Translations under genes and position numbers: made by a program
Notes under the pieces: model-generated
Database searches by the model: none
Told to the model about the DNA's origin: nothing
Seen by the model: only the letters and a program-made list of their open reading frames with translations
Assembly (NCBI RefSeq): GCF_000730285.1
Contig: NZ_CP007174.1
Coordinates: forward strand, 2,666,001-2,730,000
Direction of reading: 5' to 3'
Length of the DNA: 64,000 bases
DNA from: Candidatus Nitrososphaera evergladensis SR1
GTDB taxonomy: Archaea; Thermoproteota; Nitrososphaeria; Nitrososphaerales; Nitrososphaeraceae
Shown here: positions 25,713-34,656 of the stretch, one piece after another
Layout: every line of letters starts with the position of its first letter
Numbering within the stretch: the first letter of the stretch is position 1

Positions 25713-27631
25713 TGATGGCAAGGATGACGATGACAATATTCAGGCTCCGTCGCCGGCGGGCAGCAACAACAACATCAGTAGAAAACGCGCATCAAAAGGA
25801 GCCGTCAATTTCTGCTGCAAGATATGTATTGACGCACCTGAAAAAGGACAGGCTGAGACTAATCTGGGCGGTATTTTGGTCTGTTGTTTTTGTCATCATA
25901 CCAATGCAGGTGCCCATACTTACAGGAACATTGATCGACGGGATACACCATACAGCGCATCCAAGGATCTATGGCATGATAGATCTTTCATCTTTAACAC
26001 CTCAAGAAACTGTCACCTATGCTGTTATTGGCCTGATGGTTGTCGCGGGTCTGTATGGAACTGCGGCATACTTTCGCACTACTTCTATCGCCAAGGTCAG
26101 CCGGCATTTTGTGTCTGAAATACGAAAGACCTTGATCCAAAAACTAGAGGTACTTTCGCTAGACATTCATTCAAAGTACGGCTCTGGCGAACTCCTCAAC
26201 AGGGCATTGCTTGACACCCAATCCCTAAGGACCTTCATTGAAAGTAGCTTCATCAAGACCGTCGTGAGGGTCGTGCAAATGTCATACCCGATTCTGCTAC
26301 TATTTTTGCTGGATCCTTTTCTTGCCGCAATAGCCTTGTCCGTCCTGCCCGCGCAATGGCTGATAGTGTCAAGGCTGCAAAAAAAGCTGCACAGGACATC
26401 AAGGCGGGCCAAGAAATCAAGAGCCCGTTTGACCACGGTAATAAAGGAAACGCTGGACGGGATAGAGACCGTGCAGACTTCAACTGCAGAGTCAAGGTCG
26501 TTTGAGAAAGTCTCATCCCTTGCTGAAAAAATAGAGTCAAACCAGGTGCAGACTCAAAAGTATGTCGGCATGATAACCGGCGTAGTGTGGGCGTTTACAA
26601 GTTTTGGACTGGCATTAATCTGGTGGCAGGGAGGCCTAAGGGTGCTGGATGGGCACATGACAGTGGGGAACCTGATCCAGTGCAGCGGCCTGTCTTTGTT
26701 CATTTACCAGCCCTACAGGAGCTTTACCAAAGCGATTAATGACTACCAAAAAGGCATAGTTGCAGCAGAAAGAATACAGGAGATCCTAGAAACGCCTTCT
26801 TCAATCCAGGAATCTCCAGACGCCACTCACCTGGATATACAGCATGGCAGCATAGAGTTTAGAAACGTCGCTTTCTCGTATTCGCTTTCTTCTTCAAGCA
26901 ATTCTTCTTCCTCCTCTGCTGCGCCTGTACATCAGGAGGAGCAGCAGCGTTACGATCAAGAAGTACTAAGAGGCATAGATCTAAAGATACCGGCGCATAG
27001 CTTGACCGCAATTGTAGGCAGAAGCGGCTCCGGCAAGAGTACGCTTTTGAAGCTAGTCTCCAGGCTATACGATCCGTCATCGGGCCAGGTCCTGATCGAC
27101 GACCAGGACATAAAAAAGATAAAACTTGATTCTCTTAGGTCGCAAATTGCCGTAGTTCCACAGACGCCATTCATTTTTAGCGGAACTATTTCTGAGAACA
27201 TCAAGCTGGCAAAACCTGATGCCACCGACGAAGAGTTGAGGCAGGCGTGCGAATCAGCCGACTGCTTGCACTTTATCCTAAAACAAAAGAAAGGGTTTGA
27301 AACCCGCCTGGGCCAGGGAGGGATCAGCCTCTCTGGAGGGCAGGCCCAGAGGATCGCGATAGCCAGAGCGCTGATAAGAAGACCGGTGATTTTATTGCTA
27401 GATGAGCCTAGTTCTGCACTTGACTCTGAATCAGAATCTGCAATAATGGCAACACTGTACAATCTCAAGAGCACCATTACGATAATTCTTGTTGGACACC
27501 ACCTAAAAGCAATCAGCAAAGCTGATAGGCTGGTTGTAATGAACGATGGAAAAATAGTGCAGGATGGAACTCACACGGAACTTATTTCCTCTCAGGGACT
27601 TTACAACATGCTTTATGTTGAAAAATCGTGA
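25709..27631 (+). CDS. ABC exporter, fused membrane and ATPase domains
   Basis: 640 residues. About 50-350 is a six-helix exporter-type membrane domain. About 380-640 is the ATPase domain: Walker A GRSGSGKST near 436, Q-loop VPQTPFIFSG, signature ISLSGGQAQR near 540, Walker B ILLLDEP near 563 and H-loop GHH near 600. A Ser/Asn-rich insert (about 393-410) precedes Walker A. Architecture is that of a half-size exporter (MsbA/bacteriocin-export type) working as a homodimer. There is no peptidase C39 domain. Overlaps the NTPase gene by 4 bases, so strictly co-translated. Cargo unknown. Confidence 0.92.
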   Translation: MMMARMTMTIFRLRRRRAATTTSVENAHQKEPSISAARYVLTHLKKDRLRLIWAVFWSVVFVIIPMQVPILTGTLIDGIHHTAHPRIYGMIDLSSLTPQETVTYAVIGLMVVAGLYGTAAYFRTTSIAKVSRHFVSEIRKTLIQKLEVLSLDIHSKYGSGELLNRALLDTQSLRTFIESSFIKTVVRVVQMSYPILLLFLLDPFLAAIALSVLPAQWLIVSRLQKKLHRTSRRAKKSRARLTTVIKETLDGIETVQTSTAESRSFEKVSSLAEKIESNQVQTQKYVGMITGVVWAFTSFGLALIWWQGGLRVLDGHMTVGNLIQCSGLSLFIYQPYRSFTKAINDYQKGIVAAERIQEILETPSSIQESPDATHLDIQHGSIEFRNVAFSYSLSSSSNSSSSSAAPVHQEEQQRYDQEVLRGIDLKIPAHSLTAIVGRSGSGKSTLLKLVSRLYDPSSGQVLIDDQDIKKIKLDSLRSQIAVVPQTPFIFSGTISENIKLAKPDATDEELRQACESADCLHFILKQKKGFETRLGQGGISLSGGQAQRIAIARALIRRPVILLLDEPSSALDSESESAIMATLYNLKSTITIILVGHHLKAISKADRLVVMNDGKIVQDGTHTELISSQGLYNMLYVEKS

Positions 27632-27638
27632 GTGAGTC

Positions 27639-29051
27639 ATGGACCATATCATGCTTGAGCAAGAACACGGTTTTTCCCATCCAGGCAGCTCCTCTGAGAT
27701 AATAGGCTACTCTGAAAAGGGCCGGCCGCTGGTCGTCGGCTACTACTACAATAATGAAGGCAGTCATTTGGATTCAGGCAAAAAAAATCCCAAAGTCAGG
27801 GTCTTTGTCCTGGCGGGACAGCATGGCGACGAGCGGTATGGCAGAAAAGCAGTGGGCAGGCTAGTCAACATTCTTGACGACAACAGCAGCATCTATCAAA
27901 GGGAATTCCAGTCTCTCCAGATAGCCATCCTCCAGGATGCAAATCCAGATGGTGCATCCATGAGGTCCAGGGCTAACGCGTCGGGCATTGACCTGAACAG
28001 GGATCACCAATTCCTGAACGCGGCAGAGACAAGAGCAATGCACTCTTTTATAAGAAAATGGAGGCCGCACCTTGTAATTGATGTTCACAACTACCCTTCA
28101 AAAAGAAAGCATTTGCTGAAGAAAGGGCTGGTGCTTCACCATGACGTATTCGTCGACGTTCCCACAAGCCCGTGCGTCTTTGCGAATCCCTGCATGAACC
28201 AGAAAACACTGGATCAATTTCTGCACGAGATAAGGGCGGATCTGCAGCTTCATGGATTCAGCTGCGAAAGATATTGCATGATAAGGCCATCTGGCAGGGT
28301 CAGACATAGCACGCCGGATGTCATCGACGCACGCAATTTCCTTACTCTCAGATATAATGCCATGACGGTCCTGCTTGAAGGAAGGACCCCCACCCGTAAA
28401 GATGGAGAGCTAAAAAGGGAATTGCTCGTAGCGGCGCAACTTCAAGCCCTCCTGTCCATTCTTGCATGGTCAGTCCGGAACGGGAGCCATCTCCGCAGCA
28501 TTTCCAATTACATTCCCGTCAAAGGGGAAAGGGTGCCTATTCAGTCAAGGTATGCCGCAGCACGCCAGGCGCTCAGGATGAGTTTCAAGACTGTGAAATC
28601 CGATAATATAGAGATTCTTTCATTGCCAAACTATACCCCGTACCTGGAAATTTCAAGGTACGTGGACTTGCCGGCCGCGTACGCTGTTCCAAAGGAAAAC
28701 AAAAAGCTCCTCAATCTTTTGCACCGGCATGGATTTGTGTCCATGTCTCTTGACAGCCCTTGCGCCGAAAGAGCAGCAGTACAGCGTTACTACATACAGT
28801 CTAGAGGCTCAAAACGTGAAAACAAGCCGCAATCAAGAGCTCCTGCCATGGCAGCAATAGTAACAGCTGCTGGGCCGGAGAAAAGGGCGCTTTGTGATGA
28901 CAGTTACGAGATTTTTCCATCAAGCCAACTGGGAGGCCATTCCCTTGCAATCCTACTTGAACCCAAGTCAAAGTACGGTCTTTGCCGGAACAAGCGTTTT
29001 GGTCTTTCCCTTCTCCCAGAGAGCTATTACCCAATTTTGAGGGTCATGTGA
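27639..29051 (+). CDS. M14-type zinc carboxypeptidase/amidohydrolase with C-terminal extension
   Basis: 470 residues. Zinc site: HGDE near 61 and the third ligand in VIDVHNYP near 148; substrate carboxylate site ASGIDLNRDH near 117; catalytic Glu likely in VLLEGRTP near 247. This is the M14/succinylglutamate-desuccinylase group, which cleaves C-terminal amino acids or acyl-amino acid amides. About 160 residues after the catalytic part include YAVPKENKKLLNLLHRHGF, a late M14-associated segment. No signal peptide, so cytoplasmic. It follows the exporter by 7 bases and completes the operon. Confidence 0.82.
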   Translation: MDHIMLEQEHGFSHPGSSSEIIGYSEKGRPLVVGYYYNNEGSHLDSGKKNPKVRVFVLAGQHGDERYGRKAVGRLVNILDDNSSIYQREFQSLQIAILQDANPDGASMRSRANASGIDLNRDHQFLNAAETRAMHSFIRKWRPHLVIDVHNYPSKRKHLLKKGLVLHHDVFVDVPTSPCVFANPCMNQKTLDQFLHEIRADLQLHGFSCERYCMIRPSGRVRHSTPDVIDARNFLTLRYNAMTVLLEGRTPTRKDGELKRELLVAAQLQALLSILAWSVRNGSHLRSISNYIPVKGERVPIQSRYAAARQALRMSFKTVKSDNIEILSLPNYTPYLEISRYVDLPAAYAVPKENKKLLNLLHRHGFVSMSLDSPCAERAAVQRYYIQSRGSKRENKPQSRAPAMAAIVTAAGPEKRALCDDSYEIFPSSQLGGHSLAILLEPKSKYGLCRNKRFGLSLLPESYYPILRVM

Positions 29052-29464
29052 AAAAAGGAGCTAGCGCAACCTTGAGCAGCTGCACACACATATGTGTGTG
29101 CAGTCACTGATTTTTTGGGATACATGTGCGTGTGTGTGGACAAGCCGCCCAGCCCGACTCTCGTCGCGGTATCTTCTTTGGCGGAGCGATTGCCTGTTTT
29201 ATTATTGCTTGTGCAGAAAACACCTAGAGACTTTTCCCGCAACGGCGGTTATCTCTTTAGCATCAGTCTCATTCGTTCGTGGGTCTATCACCACAAAGCC
29301 TAAGATGAGCATTTGCGATTTGATGCATGACCGAGGCGGCAGGGGGCACCACACATTGATGAAGAGTGGCAGACGGGTTATCATTGTTGTTGTACGTGCG
29401 GTTTTGCTTTCAACAAGATTATCGGGACTGGTATTTCCCAGTAGCGCAGCGAGGGGCCACTAAC
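29052..29464. other. 413-base intergenic region
   Basis: Holds a 24-bp perfect palindrome just after the operon (29080-29103), a second TG tract at about 29124-29138, and a weak minus-strand open frame ending at 29202 with protein-like content (GFVVIDPRTNETDAKEITAV, 36 residues from an internal ATG) that could be a relic or a very small gene. No RNA gene seen. Confidence 0.4.
29080..29103. repeat. 24-bp perfect palindrome of CA/TG type
   Basis: CTGCACACACAT runs directly into its exact reverse complement ATGTGTGTGCAG with no spacer. It lies 29 bases after the M14 gene stop. Could act as a transcript-end hairpin, a cruciform or a Z-prone element. Confidence 0.65.
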
Positions 29465-30376
29465 ATGGTCCACATCAGGAAAAACGTCACGATAATTGTT
29501 GTGGCAAGCGCATTGCTGCTAGCGACCGGAGCCATGTTTGTGATACAACAACAAAAGCAGGCTCTGGCAAGGCACACGTCTCCTGACGGACAATCGTCTT
29601 CTTCACCTACACGATGCAACTGCGTAATCTTTAGGGCTGACGACATACAGGACTATTGGAAGCAAGAGCCGCAAGTCGCGCTGCTTGATATTTTCATCAG
29701 CAAATCTGTACCATTATCTGTCGGGCTGGTCATGAACCATTATGGAAGCGACCGCCTCATAGTTGACAAGGTGAGGGAGGGTGGCCCGCTTTTTGAGTAC
29801 GACATACACGGCTGGGACCATGTTGACTATACGACCTTGAGCGCGCAGCAGCAGGAAGAATCGATTAGCCAGGCACAGGCAAAGATAGAGTCAGTCATGG
29901 GCAAAGACGCCAAGGTTTTCTTTGCGCCTTACAACAATTTCGATACAAACACGCTCATTGCCATGAAGCTTGGCGGCCTCAAGATAATCAGCGCCAGCAA
30001 GGCAGACACCAGCCCATATGCTCCGGCCAACGATACTCTTGGGATATTGCACATGCCGCAAAGCATCAACTACGGCTATGCAAACAGCACCTCTGAAAGA
30101 CATGCGTGGCGCACTGTTGCAGAGATGAAAAGCGTGGTTGAGGCAGACATCGAGGTCAGAGGCTGGGCCGTTGTAACGATACACCCGCAGGACTTTGCAA
30201 AGTATGATGATGGAGAAGAAAACGGCGGCAAGATGCTTAACGTCGCAGACGAGCAGAGAGTGGATACATTCAAGACCTTTATCGACCAGCTACGCGCGGA
30301 AGGCAAAACGCTCACAACCTTTGAAGGCGCAGTACGGATCATGGATGGAGATGATGTCCACCCTGATCTACACTAA
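29465..30376 (+). CDS. Membrane-anchored polysaccharide-deacetylase-fold protein
   Basis: 303 residues from ATG 29465; the longer upstream frame is not protein-like. N-terminal anchor helix (ITIIVVASALLLATGAMFV, about 8-26), a polar linker, then a NodB/CE4-type barrel. Motif 1 is IFRADDIQD (two Asp), motif 2 HGWDHVDYT (two His as metal ligands), motif 3 FFAPYNNFDTNT and a late VVTIHPQDF. Expected outside the cell, removing acetyl groups from surface glycans or acting on related sugars. Nitrososphaera-type genomes carry many such proteins. Confidence 0.82.
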   Translation: MVHIRKNVTIIVVASALLLATGAMFVIQQQKQALARHTSPDGQSSSSPTRCNCVIFRADDIQDYWKQEPQVALLDIFISKSVPLSVGLVMNHYGSDRLIVDKVREGGPLFEYDIHGWDHVDYTTLSAQQQEESISQAQAKIESVMGKDAKVFFAPYNNFDTNTLIAMKLGGLKIISASKADTSPYAPANDTLGILHMPQSINYGYANSTSERHAWRTVAEMKSVVEADIEVRGWAVVTIHPQDFAKYDDGEENGGKMLNVADEQRVDTFKTFIDQLRAEGKTLTTFEGAVRIMDGDDVHPDLH

Positions 30377-30493
30377 TTCATTCACATATACATATTGAGG
30401 AAAAAAGAGAGAAAAGAGAGAAAACAACAGTGATCTGGCAGGTAACGATAGACTCGGCCGACGCGCGCCCCCTATCTGTCCTGTCTCCATCTT

Positions 30494-31060
30494 TTAGAGC
30501 TTGTTGCCTGCTTCTTGGACCATTGCCTTCATTTCGCTCTCTGTGTGGTCCGTAGTTGCTGACTGGGACGGCTTGCCGTTGTTGTATGCCTGTATGAACC
30601 ACTGCTTGACCGAGTGGTGCTGTCCCATCTCATCCTGAAGCTGGACAACCCTGTCAAACAACAGTTTGTCCCTGCTCTTCTCTACAAACTGCATGAACGC
30701 CTTTACGTCGCCGGCGGGCATGTCTTTGCACTTGTCGCTTCCGATTGGCTTGCCAGAGTCATCAGTGCACCACCACGCTTTAAACGCGTTAAGGTTGTCT
30801 GCTTCTGATCTGGTAGAGTTGTAGTGCCAGGTATGCTTTTCCAGAAATTTGTAACCGCCATGCACGTGATTGACATATTCCATGTACTTGTTCTGGGCTA
30901 TGCCTTTACTGGCAGCCTGGGCGTTTCCTGCTGGCGCGATTGAGGAAGCCACCACCAATACGCCTGCCAACAAAACAAGGCTTGCGGCCGACAGGGTCAC
31001 TACGGCTGTTTTTTTCTTCTTCTTATTTTTTATAGCATTGCTTCCTGTGCGAAAATTCAT
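30494..31060 (-). CDS. Secreted helical protein
   Basis: 188 residues from ATG 31060 (upstream extension rejected). Lys-rich start, signal helix VVTLSAASLVLLAGVLVVASSI and AQA-A cleavage site. The mature part has a Trp/His-rich region (HVHGGYKFLEKHTWHYNS), two cysteines (WWCTDDSG, DKCKDM) that may pair, and a C-terminal helical region. Function unknown. Convergent with the deacetylase gene. Confidence 0.65.
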   Translation of the reverse strand: MNFRTGSNAIKNKKKKKTAVVTLSAASLVLLAGVLVVASSIAPAGNAQAASKGIAQNKYMEYVNHVHGGYKFLEKHTWHYNSTRSEADNLNAFKAWWCTDDSGKPIGSDKCKDMPAGDVKAFMQFVEKSRDKLLFDRVVQLQDEMGQHHSVKQWFIQAYNNGKPSQSATTDHTESEMKAMVQEAGNKL

Positions 31061-31266
31061 TCTGCCTTCTTCGAGTGTACTGTGCAGGCAGGTATCAAAG
31101 ATTAATGGCCACCAAGACAAGACTTGGGGATTATTTTGCCCTCTAGAGAATTATCTGATGCAAAATTGCATACCTGAAATTTCTAGGCGCGCCCGCGCCA
31201 GGAATAATATAATGATAATAATCATCATCGGCTCCTCCGGCATAGAGGGCGCAGCGTTAGCTGCGG

Positions 31267-32751
31267 TTGCACGGTTTGGACAAATCCTTATTACCTAAAA
31301 ATCATAGAGCAACCAAAGAGAGAGAGAGAGAGAGAGACATACTCTTGGCATCGGCTCTGGCTACAAGTGCCATTGTGATTTGCGGTGTTGTCGTCGCCAT
31401 CGTCCTTTTCCAGATCTATACTGGCGCAGAAAAAAGCAGCGCCGCCACCATCGGCTACAATGGAGTAGAGTATGACGACATGGTGGCCAGAAATGTCTAT
31501 GTCTCTGTAGCAAGAACCACAGAAACAATTCCGGACAGGAACTGCTTTGGCGTCACCAGCAGAAACATGGACGAGTTTCCACATGGCCTTGCCAGGTCAA
31601 TCGCGCAAGCTGATAACAACTATGCAGATGAGAAACAAGAGGTACAAGGCAACCAGCAAAAGACCACGTCCTCTTCAGACGTAGAAGGCGTCAGCAACGA
31701 TCAGGCTATTGCGCTGCTTCAAAAATACCATTTCAATGCGACGGTTGAAACAACGAGGCAGAATTTCCAGCGGATTTCTGACAATGCCTATACGTTTGAA
31801 TGCTACTTTGGCTATGGCGACGGCGGCCAGTACCTGATGAGGGTGTTCTTTGATACCTACTATCCAAGGTACGTCCGGTTCGTGACCGTCAACTTTACGG
31901 CAAGCAACGGCGGCAGTCCTGCAATATCCAGCCCGAATATAGTCGTGTCAAGCGGCGACGTCAACGCGACCGTGCTTTTTGTCAACAAGCTGGGTTCTGC
32001 AGTGCGCCTTGTGTACGAGGACCCGTCGCTGCTGTTGTCGTCATCTAATGGAAAAACAGAGCCGCGCACCTCAGAAAAGACGATACCTGCCGGCAAGATG
32101 TTTCAGGTCAATTATGGAAGATACAGCCCACAGGACAAAGAAGATAATAATAATGATGTCGACAACCCGCACAACAACAGGACATTCACTTACACTGTAG
32201 AGCCGTACGGCATTTCTGGCACAGTATCGTACAGGCCGCACCCAAGCTGCATTGACAGCATATCATCTGCCAAGTCGTATTACGCTCCCGATGGCGCCTT
32301 GCTGAAATTCCCTGCGTACGTGCCTGATGGCTATAGTTTTGCTTGTGGCGTCCATGCAAGCAACTATAGCTTTATTGCCACGTACGCAAACGACCGGCTG
32401 CGAGCAAAGTTCCAGGACCGGGAGGGCGCGTTCAGCGACAAGTTCCTAGTCGACGGCGGAATAAGGATCTCTTACAATAATTTCCTGATCTTCAGCGGAT
32501 GGGATGAAAGCCTGCTTACCTATGACAAGTCAAAAGTTCCAGAGGAATGGGCCAACGTCACAGGCGTTACGATAGACAACATCAATGGCAATCCCGTCAT
32601 CCTCGGCAGCAGGGCGGCCACCAACAGCTACGGACAGGAAGTAGGAGGCAAGATAAATACGCTCCAGATCTTTATGGATACAGAAAAGTACTATATCCAG
32701 AGCAGCCTGCCGCACAACGAATTGCTAAAGATGGCCAAGTCGCTTGGATGA
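31267..32751 (+). CDS. Large membrane-anchored extracellular protein
   Basis: 494 residues from TTG 31267, the best start in frame, although the real start is uncertain. A signal-anchor helix (about 26-48: LLASALATSAIVICGVVVAI) is followed by an extracellular beta-rich region with many Asn-Xaa-Ser/Thr sequons and four cysteines. No enzymatic motif seen. The codons before the anchor are a run of (AG)10, encoding a KERERERD stretch, so its length could vary between cells. A TATA-like AATATAAT lies near 31204. Confidence 0.65.
   Translation: MHGLDKSLLPKNHRATKERERERDILLASALATSAIVICGVVVAIVLFQIYTGAEKSSAATIGYNGVEYDDMVARNVYVSVARTTETIPDRNCFGVTSRNMDEFPHGLARSIAQADNNYADEKQEVQGNQQKTTSSSDVEGVSNDQAIALLQKYHFNATVETTRQNFQRISDNAYTFECYFGYGDGGQYLMRVFFDTYYPRYVRFVTVNFTASNGGSPAISSPNIVVSSGDVNATVLFVNKLGSAVRLVYEDPSLLLSSSNGKTEPRTSEKTIPAGKMFQVNYGRYSPQDKEDNNNDVDNPHNNRTFTYTVEPYGISGTVSYRPHPSCIDSISSAKSYYAPDGALLKFPAYVPDGYSFACGVHASNYSFIATYANDRLRAKFQDREGAFSDKFLVDGGIRISYNNFLIFSGWDESLLTYDKSKVPEEWANVTGVTIDNINGNPVILGSRAATNSYGQEVGGKINTLQIFMDTEKYYIQSSLPHNELLKMAKSLG
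31317..31337 (+). repeat. (AG)10 dinucleotide tract at the 5' end of a surface-protein gene
   Basis: Ten AG units plus one A lie inside codons 17-24 of the gene beginning 31267. A change of one unit would shift the frame if the start is upstream, as proposed. Confidence 0.7.
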
Positions 32752-32832
32752 ATAATAATATGATATTCAAGCTAGCACTCGCATAATAAAAAATACCGTA
32801 AAGGCGCAAGACAGGCTTGCTTTATGCGATAT

Positions 32833-32861
32833 TTGCACACTAGAGATAGGTATGTGTGCAA
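32833..32861. repeat. Inverted repeat TTGCACAC/GTGTGCAA
   Basis: Eight-bp perfect arms at 32833-32840 and 32854-32861 around 13 bases, 82 bases after the surface-protein gene. It uses the same CA/TG arm type as the palindrome at 29080. Confidence 0.5.
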
Positions 32862-32994
32862 CTAATAATGTTCCAGCTGGCGCTATCAGAACCCGACCGA
32901 ATAACATGACAAGATAAAACGAAAAAAATCATTCAAGGATGTTCTTTTGTTTGAAAATCTTAACACTTTAAAGTGATTTTGCATAGTATTCTGT

Positions 32995-33384
32995 ATGTCT
33001 ACACAGGACCTGGCGAATCAACTGGCTCAGCGCGTAGGGATTACTCCGGAACAGGCAAGTACGGCAATCAATCTACTTTCAAAAACACTGTTGCAAAAAG
33101 CCGATCCAAACAAGGCATCAAGCCTCCTGTCAAAGCTTCCATCCAGTATCACGAGCATGTTCTCAGACAGCGAAAAGCAACAGTTCACGACGACCCAGCA
33201 AAGCTTGAGCGGCGAAGAAGTGGTCAACAAGATTAAGACGGATGCCGGGATAAATGATCAGAAAAAAGCCCAGCAGACAACAGAAGAAGCAGTAAAACTG
33301 CTGCAAGAGAAAACAGGAGAAGGCGATCTGCTGGATAATGTCATGGGCAGGTTCAAAAAGATAGATCTCAACCCATTTGACTAG
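32995..33384 (+). CDS. Hypothetical helical protein
   Basis: 129 residues beginning MSTQDLANQLAQRVGITPEQ, followed by repeated amphipathic helices (ASTAINLLSKTLLQKAD; EEAVKLLQEKTG). It recalls DUF937/DUF2267-type small helical proteins, without certainty. Cytoplasmic. Its terminator is probably the hairpin at 33487. Confidence 0.65.
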   Translation: MSTQDLANQLAQRVGITPEQASTAINLLSKTLLQKADPNKASSLLSKLPSSITSMFSDSEKQQFTTTQQSLSGEEVVNKIKTDAGINDQKKAQQTTEEAVKLLQEKTGEGDLLDNVMGRFKKIDLNPFD

Positions 33385-33486
33385 CTGCAACACAATAGTA
33401 GCAGCAAAAGAAACACAACATAACACAATCAGCAGTACACAGATCAACGAGAATTTTATTTGAAAATAAAAAGGAAGAAGGAAGAA

Positions 33487-33508
33487 GCTCTTTTTGAAGA
33501 AAAAGAGC
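33487..33508. terminator. Perfect 9-bp hairpin between convergent genes
   Basis: GCTCTTTTT and AAAAAGAGC flank a GAAG loop. Its position between the plus-strand helical gene (stop 33384) and the minus-strand gene ending at 33573, and its T-run on either strand, fit a bidirectional transcription end. Confidence 0.6.
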
Positions 33509-33572
33509 CTCCGTCACGTTCCTACGTCATCATATGTGGTTTTGTTGCCCCTCTACTGTGTGTGTATGTATA

Positions 33573-34385
33573 TCATTCGTCACAGCTGCTGTCATCGTCA
33601 TCATCATCGTCGTCGTGGGAGTGATGGCCGCCGTGGTCGTCATCGTCATCATCACTGTTGCCGCCACCATTACTGCTTCCTCCACTTTCCTCCATTGCAT
33701 CCTCTATGTCAGAGTTGCCCGCAGGTATTCCTGGAGAGGTGTAAAGTATGTTTCCGTCTCCTGGATCGACGATCACGTGATAGACATTGTGGTTGGCAAC
33801 GTCTACTACTGTAACCGTGTACACTAGGAAGCCCTGTACCACGTCCAGCTGGCTGTCGACTACGGTGCCATTGGTAACTTGAGCAGCTGCTATCTGGGTA
33901 GCATTGCTCTGTGGAACGGCAAGACTGCCTTCGTCAAAGTCGTCTGCGGACATGGTGCTGTTGACGATAATTGTCCCTACTATACCTGAAGTGTCTTCTG
34001 CCCCGGTTGTTGTGGCGTTCTCTTCTGGAGCGGTCATGGTGCTGTTGTTTTCTTCGGGAGCGGTTAGTGTGCTATTGCCTTCAGTAGCTGTGCTATTGTC
34101 TGCTTGACCGGTTATGCCTTCTTGGTCTGTTGCGGTACTATTGTCCATCTGGTCTGTTGCGGTACTGTTGTCTAGTTGATTTGTTTCTGTACTGTTTGTT
34201 GCGGCGGTGCTGTTATTATTTTCTGGAGCTGTCAGCGTGTCGTTGCTATTATTGTCTTCATCCTCATCAGTGGTTGTCTGCGCGAAAGCAGCAAATGGCA
34301 ATGCTGCTATTGATGCCATCGCCAAGACTGCAACCAACAGGACAGGAACTAGCAACTTTTTATTTCCTGTTAGACTTGACATCAT
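33573..34385 (-). CDS. Secreted low-complexity protein with PepSY-like domain and Asp/His tail
   Basis: 270-271 residues from ATG 34385 or 34382. Signal helix (about 8-35) ending AFAQ. A region of about 120 residues is built of repeats such as TNSTETNQLDNSTATDQ and TAPEENNST, heavy in sequons. A beta-alpha domain follows (GFLVYTVTVVDVANHNVYHV; VDPGDGNILYTS), typical of PepSY. The tail is Asp/His-rich (DDDDDDHGGHHSHDD) and likely binds divalent metal. Expected on the cell surface. Confidence 0.75.
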   Translation of the reverse strand: MMSSLTGNKKLLVPVLLVAVLAMASIAALPFAAFAQTTTDEDEDNNSNDTLTAPENNNSTAATNSTETNQLDNSTATDQMDNSTATDQEGITGQADNSTATEGNSTLTAPEENNSTMTAPEENATTTGAEDTSGIVGTIIVNSTMSADDFDEGSLAVPQSNATQIAAAQVTNGTVVDSQLDVVQGFLVYTVTVVDVANHNVYHVIVDPGDGNILYTSPGIPAGNSDIEDAMEESGGSSNGGGNSDDDDDDHGGHHSHDDDDDDDDSSCDE

Positions 34386-34656
34386 TGAGTCCCGACAGCC
34401 ATGATTCTTAAGATTTGAGGAGAAGAAACAGAGGTTCAAGATTATTTGGAATAGTCACAGTAAAAATATCAAGAAGTTGTTTTTATCCTGCAAAGGGCAT
34501 TGTTACCAGAGTCTTTCAGGTTTTTTGTAAAATCCCTTGGGATACTTTTTCTCGTATGCCGCAAGACTGGTTTTTTTCTGCGCCAGTTAATTGCAGTGTG
34601 TACGCACTACCATCTTTTTGATAAAAAATAGGATAGGCGTATGCGCGTAGCTATAT

